Shown here: in pieces, positions 53,602 to 62,308 of the stretch | How the letters are laid out: each line of letters starts with the position of its first letter | How positions within the stretch are numbered: position 1 is the first letter of the stretch | Assembly (NCBI RefSeq): GCF_005049285.1 | Contig: NZ_SOSC01000001.1 | Span: forward strand, 248,001 to 312,000 | Length of the DNA: 64,000 nt | DNA from: Halorientalis salina | GTDB taxonomy: Archaea > Halobacteriota > Halobacteria > Halobacteriales > Haloarculaceae | Reading direction: 5' to 3' | Program-made: the position numbers and the translations under genes | The notes under the pieces: generated by a model | Database searches by the model: none | What the model was told of the DNA's origin: nothing | What the model saw: the letters and a program-made list of their open reading frames with translations, nothing else

Positions 53602-53815
53602 TGGAACAACGGTTGGAACACGGACGGTTAAACCTTCTCCCGCAGAGACGCCCGACGCCGACAGCGCGTCCCCAGGTCCGAGACGACTGTTTCCCTCTCG
53701 GTCGAATGGGCCACGGTGACGGTTCGGTGACTGCCCCCGGACGAGTCGGGACGGCGATTGCCTTCGAACGTCCCAATGCGAAAAGTAAAGGAACGACTGA
53801 CCGACACTAGCTGGT

Positions 53816-54958
53816 ATGGACCTATCGCTCACGCAGGAACAGCGCCAGATCAAGGACATGGTGTCCGACTTCGTCGACGACGAGGTCAAGCCGCGGGCCG
53901 CCGAGATCGACAAGAAAGACGAGTTCCCCTGGGACCTCGTCGACGAACTCGCCGAACTCGGCCTGATGGGGATGCCCTTCCCCGAGGAGTACGGCGGCGC
54001 GGGACTGGACTACCACGCCTATCCGATGGCGCTCGAAGAGATCTCCCGTGGCTCCGGGGGACTCGGCACCATCGTCGCCGCCCACATCAGCCTCGCGGGC
54101 AACATGGTCTACGAGTTCGGGGACCACGAGCAGAAAGAAGAGTACCTGACGCCGCTGGCCGAGGGCGAGGACATCGGGGCCTTCGCGCTTTCCGAGCCCG
54201 GTGCGGGCTCTGACGTGCCCGCCATGGAGACCACCGCCGAGAAGGACGGCGACGAGTACGTCGTCAACGGGAACAAGCTCTGGATCTCGAACGGTTCGGT
54301 CGCCGACACCGTCACGCTCTTCGCCAAGACCGACCCCGACGCCGGCAACAAGGGCATCTCCTCCTTTATCGTCCGGCCCGAGGAGGACGACGGCTTCATC
54401 GTCGAGGGCACCGAGGAGAAACTCGGTGACAAGGGCTGTCCCACCGCGGAACTGCGCTTCGACGAGATGCGGATCCCCGAGGACCGCCTGCTCGACGAGG
54501 AGGGCGCTGGCTTCGTCCACGCCCTGAAGACGCTCAACGGCGGTCGCATCACCATCGCTGCCCGATCGGTCGGGATCGCCCAGGCAGCCATCGACGAGGC
54601 CGCCAAGTACGCCGGCGACCGCGAGCAGTTCGGCCAGGCCATCGGCGAGTTCCAGGCCATCCAGCACAAACTCGCCGACATGGACACGAAGATCCGCGCG
54701 GCCCGTCTGCTCATGCACGACGCCGCCGACAAGAAGATCCGCGGCGAGAACTTCATCAAGGAGGCCGCACAGGCCAAGCTCTACGCCTCCGAGATCTCAC
54801 GGGAGGTCGCAAACGAGGGCATCCAGATCCACGGCGGCTACGGCTACACCAAGGACTTCCCCGCCGAACGGTTCTACAGGGACGCGAAGCTCAACGAGAT
54901 CTACGAGGGGACCAGCGAGGTCCTGCGGAACACGATCGGCCAGCAGCTCCTGGAGTGA
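53816..54958 (+). CDS. Acyl-CoA dehydrogenase
   Basis: 380 aa FAD enzyme catalysing the first oxidation of acyl-CoA. Motifs: DLSLTQEQRQIKDMVSDFVDDEV, FALSEPGAGSDVPAMETTAEKDGDEYVVNGNKLWISNGSVAD (FAD and substrate contacts), TLNGGRITIAARSVGIAQAAIDEAAKYAGDREQFGQ, and the catalytic-base region NEGIQIHGGYGYTKDFPAERFYRDAKLNEIYEGTSEVLRNTI, where E in EIYEGTSE is the expected catalytic Glu. Monocistronic; ATG at 53816. Confidence 0.95.
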   Translation: MDLSLTQEQRQIKDMVSDFVDDEVKPRAAEIDKKDEFPWDLVDELAELGLMGMPFPEEYGGAGLDYHAYPMALEEISRGSGGLGTIVAAHISLAGNMVYEFGDHEQKEEYLTPLAEGEDIGAFALSEPGAGSDVPAMETTAEKDGDEYVVNGNKLWISNGSVADTVTLFAKTDPDAGNKGISSFIVRPEEDDGFIVEGTEEKLGDKGCPTAELRFDEMRIPEDRLLDEEGAGFVHALKTLNGGRITIAARSVGIAQAAIDEAAKYAGDREQFGQAIGEFQAIQHKLADMDTKIRAARLLMHDAADKKIRGENFIKEAAQAKLYASEISREVANEGIQIHGGYGYTKDFPAERFYRDAKLNEIYEGTSEVLRNTIGQQLLE

Positions 54959-55021
54959 GCCCGCGACAGACGGCACTGTTATCTGACACGAGTCGGAACC
55001 AGTCGGACGGCGAGCGAGCAC

Positions 55022-55558
55022 ATGACTGGTCACTCGGACGTCGAGACGCGAGACTGCTGGGACTGTGACGCGACAGTGGGCTCCGACGATGCGTACTGCC
55101 CGGAGTGCGGGGCCGACCAGAACCGGGAACCGGACGGCTTCTTGGGGAACGGGCGGAGTTTCTACGCCGTCGTGGCCGGCGAAGCGCTGTTCGTGGCCAT
55201 GTTTTTGCTCCTCAGCCTGCCGGGATCGGTCGCGGGAGCGGTCGCGTTACTGTCGTTCGTCGTGATTCCGGTGGCGGTCCATTTCGATCTGCGATACGTC
55301 CGCCTGCGAACGTCCTGGCGACCGAACGCGGCCGGCTGGCGACTCGTCGTAGCGGTCCCGTTTCTCAACGGGTTCGCCGTACCCGCGTATCTCTGTTGTC
55401 GGTGGCTGGGCGGGCGAAAAAGCGCCCTTGTCAGCGGTCGGATACGCCGAGTACTCGTCGTCTCGGTCGTGACGGTCCTCTTTTTCAGTGCCCTTTTCAC
55501 CGCCGTCTGGATCGTCGAGTGTTTCACGGTCGGGTGCTCCTCGACGGCCCCGACGTGA
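55022..55558 (+). CDS. Zinc-ribbon membrane protein
   Basis: 178 aa. N-terminal zinc ribbon TRDCWDCDATVGSDDAYCPECGADQN (CxxC...CxxC), then three membrane helices (VAGEALFVAMFLLLSLPGSVAGAV; LSFVVIPVAVHF; VVSVVTVLFFSALFTAVWIV) with a basic loop between. This zinc-ribbon plus helices arrangement is common in haloarchaea; a role is not evident. No related neighbour. Confidence 0.75.
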   Translation: MTGHSDVETRDCWDCDATVGSDDAYCPECGADQNREPDGFLGNGRSFYAVVAGEALFVAMFLLLSLPGSVAGAVALLSFVVIPVAVHFDLRYVRLRTSWRPNAAGWRLVVAVPFLNGFAVPAYLCCRWLGGRKSALVSGRIRRVLVVSVVTVLFFSALFTAVWIVECFTVGCSSTAPT

Positions 55559-55584
55559 ACGTGCGTCGCGACGACCTTCGTGTT

Positions 55585-55869
55585 TCAGCCCTCTAACCGG
55601 TCTTGCAGCCACTCGTAGTGGTCTCGGAGCCGGCGCTGGCCGGCCTCGGTCAGCGAGTACACGTCGGTCAACCCCTCGGTTCTGGAGTCGAGGAACCCCT
55701 TCCGTTCGAGGTCCTCGATCGACCCGTAGAACCGCTTGGGTTCGATACGGGTGTCGTAGTGCCGTTCGAGTCGTGTCTTGAGTTTCTGTGCCGGGAGTTC
55801 CCCGTCGTCCGCGCCCGCAATGAGGACGCAGATGTCGCGACGAGTCCCGCTCTGGAGCCACCGGGTCAT
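55585..55869 (-). CDS. PadR-like winged-helix transcriptional regulator
   Basis: 94 aa from ATG at 55869: MTRWLQSGTRRDICVLIAGA, then LPAQKLKTRLERHYDTRIEPKRFYGSIEDLERKGFLDSRTEGLTDVYSLTEAGQRRLRDHYEWLQDRL. The winged helix and basic wing are typical of PadR DNA-binding domains, without the C-terminal effector helix. An ATG at 55908 would add 13 residues and is nearly adjoining the DICT gene upstream, so both may be co-transcribed. Confidence 0.83.
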   Translation of the reverse strand: MTRWLQSGTRRDICVLIAGADDGELPAQKLKTRLERHYDTRIEPKRFYGSIEDLERKGFLDSRTEGLTDVYSLTEAGQRRLRDHYEWLQDRLEG

Positions 55870-55924
55870 ATCGAACGAGCGGAACGCCGCCGATACGGGT
55901 CTTTCCATTCCGGTCGGTCGCGTG

Positions 55925-56650
55925 TCACTCCACGTGGTACGTCTCGGTGAGGTACGCCAGCATCTCGTCGACGAAATCGGCGCGATAGGTCCAGAAGCCG
56001 CTGTACACGTTCGGGCCGACCTCTTCGGCCAGCAGGCCGCACTTCTCGTCGTCGTCACCGTCGCCGTCGTACAGCACGAACCACGACCGGCCGATTTCCT
56101 CGTCGTCGATGCCGTGGACGTGTACGTCGACGCTGTCGGGAACGTCCGCGTTCGGCAGGCCGTAGACGTGGGTTTCGACCGGACTCTCGCCGAGTTTCCG
56201 GTAGATTCGCTCCTGGCTCGCGACGAGCGAGAGGCGCTGGAACCCGGTGTAAAGGGTTCCCCGGCCGGCATCCCAGGCCCGCTTTTCGATTTCACGGGAC
56301 GCGATGATCATCCGCCGTTTGCCGAACTCCGAGAACGTGGTGTTGTCGATGTGACCCAGTACCTCCGGGTACTCGAAGTCGAGGTCCTGCCTCCTGTGGA
56401 GCCCGCCCTCGATGTCGACGTGTTCGTACACGTCCGCGAAGTCGGAGGCCGCGACGAAGTCACCGTCATCGTGGAGGACCACGAAGTTCGCGGGCCGCCC
56501 CTTCTCGGATGTGTCCCGCGTAAATCGCACCTGCTGGGGCTCGAGATAGCTCGCGACCTGCTCGACGGCAGACGGCGGCGCGTCCAGGTTGAACAGCGTC
56601 ACGGTGGACCGCGAGCCGTTGACGGACTCGATGATCTCCCGGAAACTCAT
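55925..56650 (-). CDS. DICT-domain sensory protein
   Basis: 241 aa, no membrane segment. The sequence (MSFREIIESVNGSRSTVTLFNLDAPPSAVEQVASYLEPQQVRF ... GRPANFVVLHDDGDFVAASDFADVYEHVD) matches the DICT sensory domain found in haloarchaea and cyanobacteria near light- and redox-linked regulators. Later part: EIEKRAWDAGRGTLYTGFQRLSLVASQ ... VHVHGIDDEEIGRSWFVLYDGDGD. The ligand is unknown. The PadR-like regulator gene lies immediately downstream, forming a likely sensor-regulator pair. Confidence 0.85.
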   Translation of the reverse strand: MSFREIIESVNGSRSTVTLFNLDAPPSAVEQVASYLEPQQVRFTRDTSEKGRPANFVVLHDDGDFVAASDFADVYEHVDIEGGLHRRQDLDFEYPEVLGHIDNTTFSEFGKRRMIIASREIEKRAWDAGRGTLYTGFQRLSLVASQERIYRKLGESPVETHVYGLPNADVPDSVDVHVHGIDDEEIGRSWFVLYDGDGDDDEKCGLLAEEVGPNVYSGFWTYRADFVDEMLAYLTETYHVE

Positions 56651-56742
56651 CCTGGTTCGGATATGAGAGCTTGCGGTAATAAATTCGGCCCCGACTTCGT
56701 GGATCGTAGCTGCCGTCGAGACGCTGAGGGGACGAGTCTGTT

Positions 56743-57969
56743 TCAGGAGCGACCGGACACCACGTCCTCGTCGGAGGGACCCTGCCCGTCGAACTCCGCG
56801 ACGAACTCGTCGAGTCGGTCGGGGTCATCAGATCCCGGGAGTTGCTCGTCTGCGGTCCGGCAGACCGCATCCACGCCCAGGCGGTCGCACACGAGATCGG
56901 CCGTGGCTTCGGCCATCTGCCGGTACGTAGTCAGCTTCCCACCCACGATGGCCGCGGCGTTCTCGACGCCGTCCTCGGCGTGGTCGAGGAGGACGAAATC
57001 GCGCGAGATGGCGCGTTCCTCGCGGTCGACCTCGTCCGGTTCGTAGAGCGGCCTGACGCCCCACCAGGTCCGCCGCTGTGTCGCTTCTGCGACGGCGGGG
57101 AGCATCTCGGCACACTCGGCGACGACCCGCTCGATCTCCGCGTCAGTTTGGCTGTACTCGTCAGGATCGCCGACGGCCTCGCTGGTCGTTCCGAGGACGA
57201 CCTCGCCGTCGTGGGGCAGGACGATGTCGCCGTCGCTGGGCGGCCGACACCTGTTGAGAACGGGGTCGAGCCCGTCGTACTCGACGGAAACCATCACTCC
57301 CTTCGTGGGACACATCCGAACGTCCAGCCCGGCCATCGCCGCGATCTCTCCGGCCCACGCCCCCGCCGCGTTCACGACGCACGACGGTTCGATGGTGTCG
57401 TCGACGCGACCGCCGACCGTGACCGCCACAACGGACCCGCGTTCGACGCGTACTCCCTCGACCGGCGCGTGAGTCAGGACGTTCGCACCGTGGTCGCGTG
57501 CGTCCACGGCGTTGGCCGCGACCAGTCGGGACGGGTACACCACGGCGTCCGGCACTTCCATCACGCGCTCGACCGTGTCGGCCAGGTCCGGAACCAGTTC
57601 CCGGGCCGCCGCCCCGTCGATCACATCGGTCGGAATCCCCACGTCTTCACAGGCGCGGCGCTTGCGTTCGAAATATGCGGGGTCGTCGGCGTCCAGCTGG
57701 ACGAACAACCCACCAGTGTCCCGGATGGACGCGCCGGCGATGTCACGCAGGATTCGGTTCTCCTCGATGCACTCCGCCGCCCCCGATTGGTCGGACTCGG
57801 CATAGCGGGCACCACTGTGGAGCAGGCCGTGCGAGCGGCCGGACGTTCCGGCCGACAGCCCGCCGCGTTCGACGAGCGTGACGTCGACGTCACGAAGTGC
57901 GAGGTCGCGAACGATGCCGACGCCGGTCGCCCCGCCGCCGACGACGAGCACGTCAGTCTGTCTGGCCAT
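56743..57969 (-). CDS. FAD-dependent glycerol-3-phosphate dehydrogenase-like protein, lacking the BFD-like C-terminus
   Basis: 408 aa. N-terminal FAD motif TDVLVVGGGATGVGIVRDLALRDVDVTLVERG, then AGTSGRSHGLLHSGARYAESDQSGAAECIEENRIL, VVNAAGAWAGEIAAMAGLDVRMCPTKGVMVS and RTWWGVRPLYEPDEVDREERAISRDFVLLDH ... AAAIVGGKLTTYRQMAEATADLVCDRLGVDAVCRTADEQLPGSDDP. All of this mirrors haloarchaeal GlpA, but the ~150-residue C-terminal iron-sulfur BFD-like domain is missing; the frame stops 38 codons after CRTADEQ. No glpB/glpC/glpK nearby. ATG at 57969. Confidence 0.82.
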   Translation of the reverse strand: MARQTDVLVVGGGATGVGIVRDLALRDVDVTLVERGGLSAGTSGRSHGLLHSGARYAESDQSGAAECIEENRILRDIAGASIRDTGGLFVQLDADDPAYFERKRRACEDVGIPTDVIDGAAARELVPDLADTVERVMEVPDAVVYPSRLVAANAVDARDHGANVLTHAPVEGVRVERGSVVAVTVGGRVDDTIEPSCVVNAAGAWAGEIAAMAGLDVRMCPTKGVMVSVEYDGLDPVLNRCRPPSDGDIVLPHDGEVVLGTTSEAVGDPDEYSQTDAEIERVVAECAEMLPAVAEATQRRTWWGVRPLYEPDEVDREERAISRDFVLLDHAEDGVENAAAIVGGKLTTYRQMAEATADLVCDRLGVDAVCRTADEQLPGSDDPDRLDEFVAEFDGQGPSDEDVVSGRS

Positions 57970-58128
57970 GCATACAGTTGTGCGCTGACGCGAAAGGATA
58001 TGTCGGTCGGTGGCACGACACGGTCTCGAACGGTCACCCAGTGACGAGAGCCCGGGGCAGCAGTCAGGACGGGAGTGCGAATGGCGGAGACCGACAGGTA
58101 CGACCCGATTGGGTCCGTACCCCCGATA

Positions 58129-58404
58129 ATGACGGACGCCGAAGTGACCGACCAGGGCATCACCGCACGCTACTACGAGACCGAAACCGAGCGCCGACTC
58201 GACTTCGAGCGGGACGGTGCGACGGCCGCCATCGCCCAGAACGTCGAGGGGTACGCCATGCTCAAGGTTCGACCGTCGGCCGACGGCGACGAACTCGAAC
58301 GCTACTACGGGTTCGACATGGCGCTCGACCACGCGGCGGAACTGCTGGGCGTGTCACCGCACGACCTCCCAGTACCGGAACCGGCCGCCGACATGGGAAT
58401 GTGA
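58129..58404 (+). CDS. Small haloarchaeal protein (DUF7111-like)
   Basis: 91 aa from ATG at 58129 (MTDAEVTDQGITARYYETETER); ATG at 58081 would add 16. The body FERDGATAAIAQNVEGYAMLKVRPSADGDELERYYGFDMALDHAAELLGVSPHDLPVPEPAADMGM is compact and acidic. I associate it with the uncharacterised haloarchaeal family DUF7111 from memory. A 7-bp stem (58406-58412/58422-58428) directly follows the stop and could aid termination. Confidence 0.75.
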   Translation: MTDAEVTDQGITARYYETETERRLDFERDGATAAIAQNVEGYAMLKVRPSADGDELERYYGFDMALDHAAELLGVSPHDLPVPEPAADMGM

Positions 58405-58405
58405 G

Positions 58406-58428
58406 TCCACCGAACCCACGACGGTGGA
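58406..58428 (+). terminator. Possible hairpin terminator
   Basis: TCCACCG and CGGTGGA form a 7-bp perfect stem with a 9-base loop immediately after the stop codon of the small protein gene. There is no T-run after it, so its terminator role is uncertain. Confidence 0.3.
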
Positions 58429-58516
58429 TCCCAGTTCGTGACAGCTACGTACCACGTGAATAGACATCATGCGGCATCGGCAAGCCTATAAGGAGAACAA
58501 CCCCTACCGGTGAGTG

Positions 58517-59683
58517 ATGTCAGACCCACGTGTAGCCGGTATCGGCCTCACCCACTTCGGCAAACACCCCGAACGGACGGGGCGAGACATGTTCGCCGAA
58601 GCGGGCCTGGCCGCGCTCGACGACGCGGGCGCCGACCCCGACGACGTCGAAGCGCTCTACTACGGCAACTTCATGGGCGAACTGGCGGAACACCAGGGTC
58701 ACCAGGGCCCGCTGATGGCCGAAGCGGTCGGCCTCGACGTTCCCGCGACGCGCTACGAGTCCGCCTGTGCCTCCAGCGGTGTGGCCGTCCGCGAAGCCGT
58801 CAAGACGGTCCGCAACGGTGAGGCCGACCTCGTCCTCGTCGGTGGTGCCGAGCGGATGACCAACATCGGAACGGCCGGTGCGACCGACGCGCTCTCTATC
58901 GCTGCCGACGACCTCTACGAAATCCGTGCCGGGATGACGTTCCCCGGCGCGTACGCGCTCATGGCCCGCGCGTACTTCGAACAGCACGGCGGGTCCCGCG
59001 AGGACCTCGCGGAGATCGCCGTCAAGAACCACGAACACGCGCTGCCCAACGAACACGCACAGATGCGCCAGGAGATCACCGTCGAGGACGCCCTCGACGC
59101 GCCGATCATCGCCGACCCGCTCGGCCTCTACGACTCCTGTCCCATCACCGATGGCGCGAGCGCAGTGGTCGTCGCCAGCGAGGAGTACGCCGAGGAACAC
59201 GACCTCGACGCGCCGGTCGCCGTCACCGGCACCGGCCAGGGCGGCGACAAGATGGCGCTGCAGGACCGGCAGTACCACGCCCGCTCGCCAGCGACCGAGG
59301 ACGCCGGCGAGGAGGCCTACGCCGACGCCGGGATCGGCCCGGACGACGTCGACTTCCTGGAGGTCCACGACTGCTTTACCATCGCCGAGGTGCTGGCGCT
59401 GGAAGGCCTCGGCCTCTACGAGGTCGGCGAGGCCATCGGCGCGGCCGGACGCGGCGAGACGACACGTCACGGCGACCTCCCGGTGAACCTCTCGGGCGGC
59501 CTGAAGGCCAAGGGCCACCCCGTCGGCGCGACGGGGGCCGCACAGGTCGTCTCGATCACGAAACTGCTGGAGGGTCGCCACCAGCGGGCCGACGACGTGC
59601 CCGACGCGACGACGGCCCTGGCGCACAACGCCGGTGGCACCGTCGCGAGTGCGACCGTTCACGTCTTGGAGGTACAAGAATGA
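58517..59683 (+). CDS. Thiolase-family protein (acetyl-CoA acetyltransferase / SCP2-type)
   Basis: 388 aa. Nucleophilic Cys84 in RYESACASSGVAVREA, LVLVGGAERMTNIGTAGATDAL, then EVHDCFTIAEVLALEGL and the catalytic His in LKAKGHPVGATGAAQVVSI. The second Cys of canonical thiolases is replaced (AHNAGGTVAS), as in archaeal SCP2-type thiolases, which act with a DUF35 protein. The ATGA overlap with that partner downstream supports this. It forms acetoacetyl-CoA (mevalonate/isoprenoid) or cleaves 3-ketoacyl-CoA; no HMG-CoA synthase is next door. ATG at 58517 is the second codon of the open frame. Confidence 0.9.
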   Translation: MSDPRVAGIGLTHFGKHPERTGRDMFAEAGLAALDDAGADPDDVEALYYGNFMGELAEHQGHQGPLMAEAVGLDVPATRYESACASSGVAVREAVKTVRNGEADLVLVGGAERMTNIGTAGATDALSIAADDLYEIRAGMTFPGAYALMARAYFEQHGGSREDLAEIAVKNHEHALPNEHAQMRQEITVEDALDAPIIADPLGLYDSCPITDGASAVVVASEEYAEEHDLDAPVAVTGTGQGGDKMALQDRQYHARSPATEDAGEEAYADAGIGPDDVDFLEVHDCFTIAEVLALEGLGLYEVGEAIGAAGRGETTRHGDLPVNLSGGLKAKGHPVGATGAAQVVSITKLLEGRHQRADDVPDATTALAHNAGGTVASATVHVLEVQE

Positions 59684-60063
59684 CTGACGCACGTGACGAC
59701 AAGTACGACGACCTGCTGGACGCCATCGCCGAGGGCGAGGGCTACTACATCGAGTGTGACAACGGGCACGGCTCGCTCCCACCGCGACTGGCCTGCCCGC
59801 AGTGCGGTTCCCAGGACATCTCCGAGGAACCGCTCCCCGATTCCGGGGAGATCACGACCCACACGACGGTCACGGTCCCGACGCCGCAGTTCGAGGACGA
59901 CGCGCCCTACGTGACCGCGATCGCCGATTTCGGACCGGTATCGGTGACGGGTCAGATCAGGGACGCAGAGCCCGAGGACGTCGAAACAGGCGACGTCGTC
60001 GGAATCGGCGTCGGCGAGACAGTGACGAACGAGGAACGACTGATCGTCTTCGAGCCGCGTTAG
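59680..60063 (+). CDS. DUF35 OB-fold/zinc-ribbon partner of thiolase
   Basis: 127 aa. Rubredoxin-like zinc ribbon ECDNGHGSLPPRLACPQCGSQD (first pair degenerate, CDNGH, second pair CPQC), then an OB-fold (DSGEITTHTTVTVPTPQFEDDAPYVTAIADFG ... GDVVGIGVGE). DUF35 proteins bridge thiolase and HMG-CoA synthase in archaea and channel acetoacetyl-CoA. Start overlaps the thiolase stop. Convergent four-base overlap with the next gene. Confidence 0.9.
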   Translation: MTDARDDKYDDLLDAIAEGEGYYIECDNGHGSLPPRLACPQCGSQDISEEPLPDSGEITTHTTVTVPTPQFEDDAPYVTAIADFGPVSVTGQIRDAEPEDVETGDVVGIGVGETVTNEERLIVFEPR

Positions 60064-60440
60064 TCGGTGACCAGCGGCGTCGGCGCGTCATCGCCGGCGG
60101 CTTCCCTCGCCACGACGATTCCGAGGAGGAACGAGGCAAACGCGACGCCGCCGACCACCAGGCTGAGCGCGATTCCTGCTTCTATCGGCACTCCGATGCT
60201 GTCGTTCTGGACGGCGAACACGCCGGACACGATGACCAGCGTCCAGAGTGCGTTCCAGCGCTGGGTCGCCCACGAGTCGGTCTCGGGCACCAGAACGTGA
60301 TACCGGGCGAGCAGCCAGGCGGTGACCCCGAATATCGGGGAGAGGCCGATGGCGACCAGCGGCGTCCCGAGCGCGACGGGGACGGCGACGCCGGCACCGG
60401 CGGCCACGATGCCGACCAGGCGACTCCTCCAGCGGTTCAT
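60060..60440 (-). CDS. Four-helix membrane protein
   Basis: 126 aa with about four hydrophobic helices: LVGIVAAGAGVAVPVALGTPLVAIGLSPIFGVTAWLLARY, WNALWTLVIVSGVFAVQNDSI, AGIALSLVVGGVAFASFLLGIVV. A small acidic tail ends it. Its start codon overlaps the stop of the alpha/beta hydrolase gene by four bases, so the two are co-translated. No family recognised with confidence. Confidence 0.72.
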   Translation of the reverse strand: MNRWRSRLVGIVAAGAGVAVPVALGTPLVAIGLSPIFGVTAWLLARYHVLVPETDSWATQRWNALWTLVIVSGVFAVQNDSIGVPIEAGIALSLVVGGVAFASFLLGIVVAREAAGDDAPTPLVTD

Positions 60441-61423
60441 TCCTGCGTCGTGGCGTCCTCGCCGCCAACCGCTTCGATCTCGATCTCGGTCATCGACCCG
60501 AGTCCCTCGCCGCGGACGACCTGGCGAACGAACTGCGCGCCGTGTTCGGCGTGGGGAAGGAGGTCCGACTCGTCGAAGACGATGAGCCGCGCGTTTGCGT
60601 CCTTCGCCAGTTCCTTCCCGGATTCGACCGGCGTGATCTCGGCCTGCCGCCCCCAGACGATGGTGACGGGCGCGTCGACCGTCGACAGGACCGCTCCCAG
60701 GTCAACGTCGAGGTCGAGGAAGCCGCTGATAAAGGAGGCGACGGCGAACCGGCCGCCCGGTTGATGGGCTGTCCGCCACTGGAAGTCGACCAGTTCGTCC
60801 GTGATGTTGGCCTCGTCGTAGTAGCCGTGGTCGGCGTTGAAGTGTCGGATCGACGGCTTGCTGGCGACGGCGTTGAACAGCGCCTTCCCCACCAGCGGGG
60901 AGCGAAACAGCGACCGCAGCCACACCCGGCGACCGGGCATCGTCTCGGCGGTCGGACAGACGAGAACGAGTTCCCTGACGGGGACCGACTGGGCAGCGAC
61001 GCCGACGTAGGCTCCCGAGAGCGAGGAGGCGATGACCGTTGGCTCGTCGGCCATCGCAGAGAGGAAGTCCTCGACGAAGGTGGTGTACAGCGACCCGGAG
61101 TACATGAGCGGCGGCCGATCCGACCGGCCAAAACCGGGCAGGTCGGGAGCGATGACGTGGAAGTCCTCGGCGAGCGCGTCGAAGATCTCCCGGAACTCGT
61201 AGCTGCTCCCGGCGGCGTTGACGCCGTGGAACAAAACGAGGTCGTGGGCGTCGGGGTCGCCGGCCTCGGTGTAACTGACGTCGAACCCGCGCCAGCGGTA
61301 CTGGCCCTGCCTGCCGTCGAGCGGCCGCGGTGCGTCGCCGGCGCGGCGCGTCAGTAGCCTGTTCGCTCCCGCGGTGAGACCGATACCCCCAAGGGCTCCA
61401 GCAGCGAGCGTTCGGAGCTTCAT
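60437..61423 (-). CDS. Alpha/beta hydrolase with N-terminal membrane/signal segment
   Basis: 328 aa. An N-terminal hydrophobic stretch (KLRTLAAGALGGIGLTAGANRLL) could be a membrane anchor. Fold motifs: LVLFHGVNAAGSSYEFREIF (oxyanion), APDLPGFGRSDRPPLMYSG, nucleophile elbow ASSLSGAYVGVAA (Ser in S-L-S-G-A), and late acidic/His elements in VTIVWGRQAE ... LPHAEHGAQFV. Related to haloalkane-dehalogenase/epoxide-hydrolase-like esterases; substrate unknown. Translationally coupled to the small membrane gene downstream. Confidence 0.88.
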   Translation of the reverse strand: MKLRTLAAGALGGIGLTAGANRLLTRRAGDAPRPLDGRQGQYRWRGFDVSYTEAGDPDAHDLVLFHGVNAAGSSYEFREIFDALAEDFHVIAPDLPGFGRSDRPPLMYSGSLYTTFVEDFLSAMADEPTVIASSLSGAYVGVAAQSVPVRELVLVCPTAETMPGRRVWLRSLFRSPLVGKALFNAVASKPSIRHFNADHGYYDEANITDELVDFQWRTAHQPGGRFAVASFISGFLDLDVDLGAVLSTVDAPVTIVWGRQAEITPVESGKELAKDANARLIVFDESDLLPHAEHGAQFVRQVVRGEGLGSMTEIEIEAVGGEDATTQE

Positions 61424-61489
61424 ACACGTCCAATCGGCCGTCGGGCGCTTATATTCTGGTGTCGCCGGCCGGTCGTCCGCCGGGACGGC

Positions 61490-62308
61490 CTACGTCCGCC
61501 AGGCGGTTCGCATCGCGGCCGCCAGCGAAACGACGAACCAGGACGCGAGACCGATGCTATACGCGAGCGGTGAACCAGCCATCGCACCGCGCGTGTACAC
61601 GTCCCCCACGGCGACCGAGAGGACCAGCCCCCGGAACGCGCTGTTGGGACTGAATATTAGCAACGGTTCGACCTGTCCGGCCGAGATGATACCGCCGGAG
61701 AGTGCGGCGACGATCGTCGCGTCGAATCCGACGACCAGTGCGATAAAGAGGACGGTGACCAGCGCCAGCGCCTCGCGGGTGGACCGTGCGACCGCCGAGA
61801 CGGCCGTGGCGATGGCCAGCGTCACAAGCCCGAACACCGCGGTCAGTGTGACGAACCGGAGGTATATCGCCGGCGAGTCGACCGTCTCGTGGGCCGAGAT
61901 GACCGTCACCTGTTCGCTCGGACTGGTCGCGACGAGCACAGCGCCCACGAGCAGCGGTGCCAGCACGACCCAGAGAAACCCGGCGAGCCGGCCCAGATAG
62001 ACGCCGCCGACGAACGCGGTCCGCGAGACGGGATAGGTCCGTATCGTTTCGAGTTCGCCGCGCTGGGCGTCGGCGAATATCGCCCGATAGCCGAAGGCAA
62101 AGGCCAGCACCGGGACGAGCACCTCGACCGGTCGCAGCAGGTCGAGCGTGAGCGGAAGGTACCCGCCGGTCCCGGCGGCGACGACCAGGCCGACGATCAC
62201 CAGAAAATAGCCCGCTGCGAGCACCGCGATGGTCCGGGTCCGCAGGAGCGTGCGGAACTCCCGCTGGGCGAACACCAGCGCGGTCCGACCGGCCTCGCGC
62301 ACGGTCAC
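61490..62308 (-). CDS. nosY: NosY-type ABC transporter permease
   Basis: 272 aa, six helices: VLAAGYFLVIVGLVVAAGTGGYLP, LVPVLAFAFGYRAIFADAQRGELETIRTYPVSRTAFVGGVYLGRLAGFLWVVLAPLLVGAVLV, YLRFVTLTAVFGLVTLAIATAVSAVA, and more. The family of NosY/ABC-2 permeases in copper-site (nitrous oxide reductase) maturation fits through its partners NosF and NosD. GTG start overlaps nosF stop (GTGA at 62305-62308). Confidence 0.83.
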   Translation of the reverse strand: MTVREAGRTALVFAQREFRTLLRTRTIAVLAAGYFLVIVGLVVAAGTGGYLPLTLDLLRPVEVLVPVLAFAFGYRAIFADAQRGELETIRTYPVSRTAFVGGVYLGRLAGFLWVVLAPLLVGAVLVATSPSEQVTVISAHETVDSPAIYLRFVTLTAVFGLVTLAIATAVSAVARSTREALALVTVLFIALVVGFDATIVAALSGGIISAGQVEPLLIFSPNSAFRGLVLSVAVGDVYTRGAMAGSPLAYSIGLASWFVVSLAAAMRTAWRT

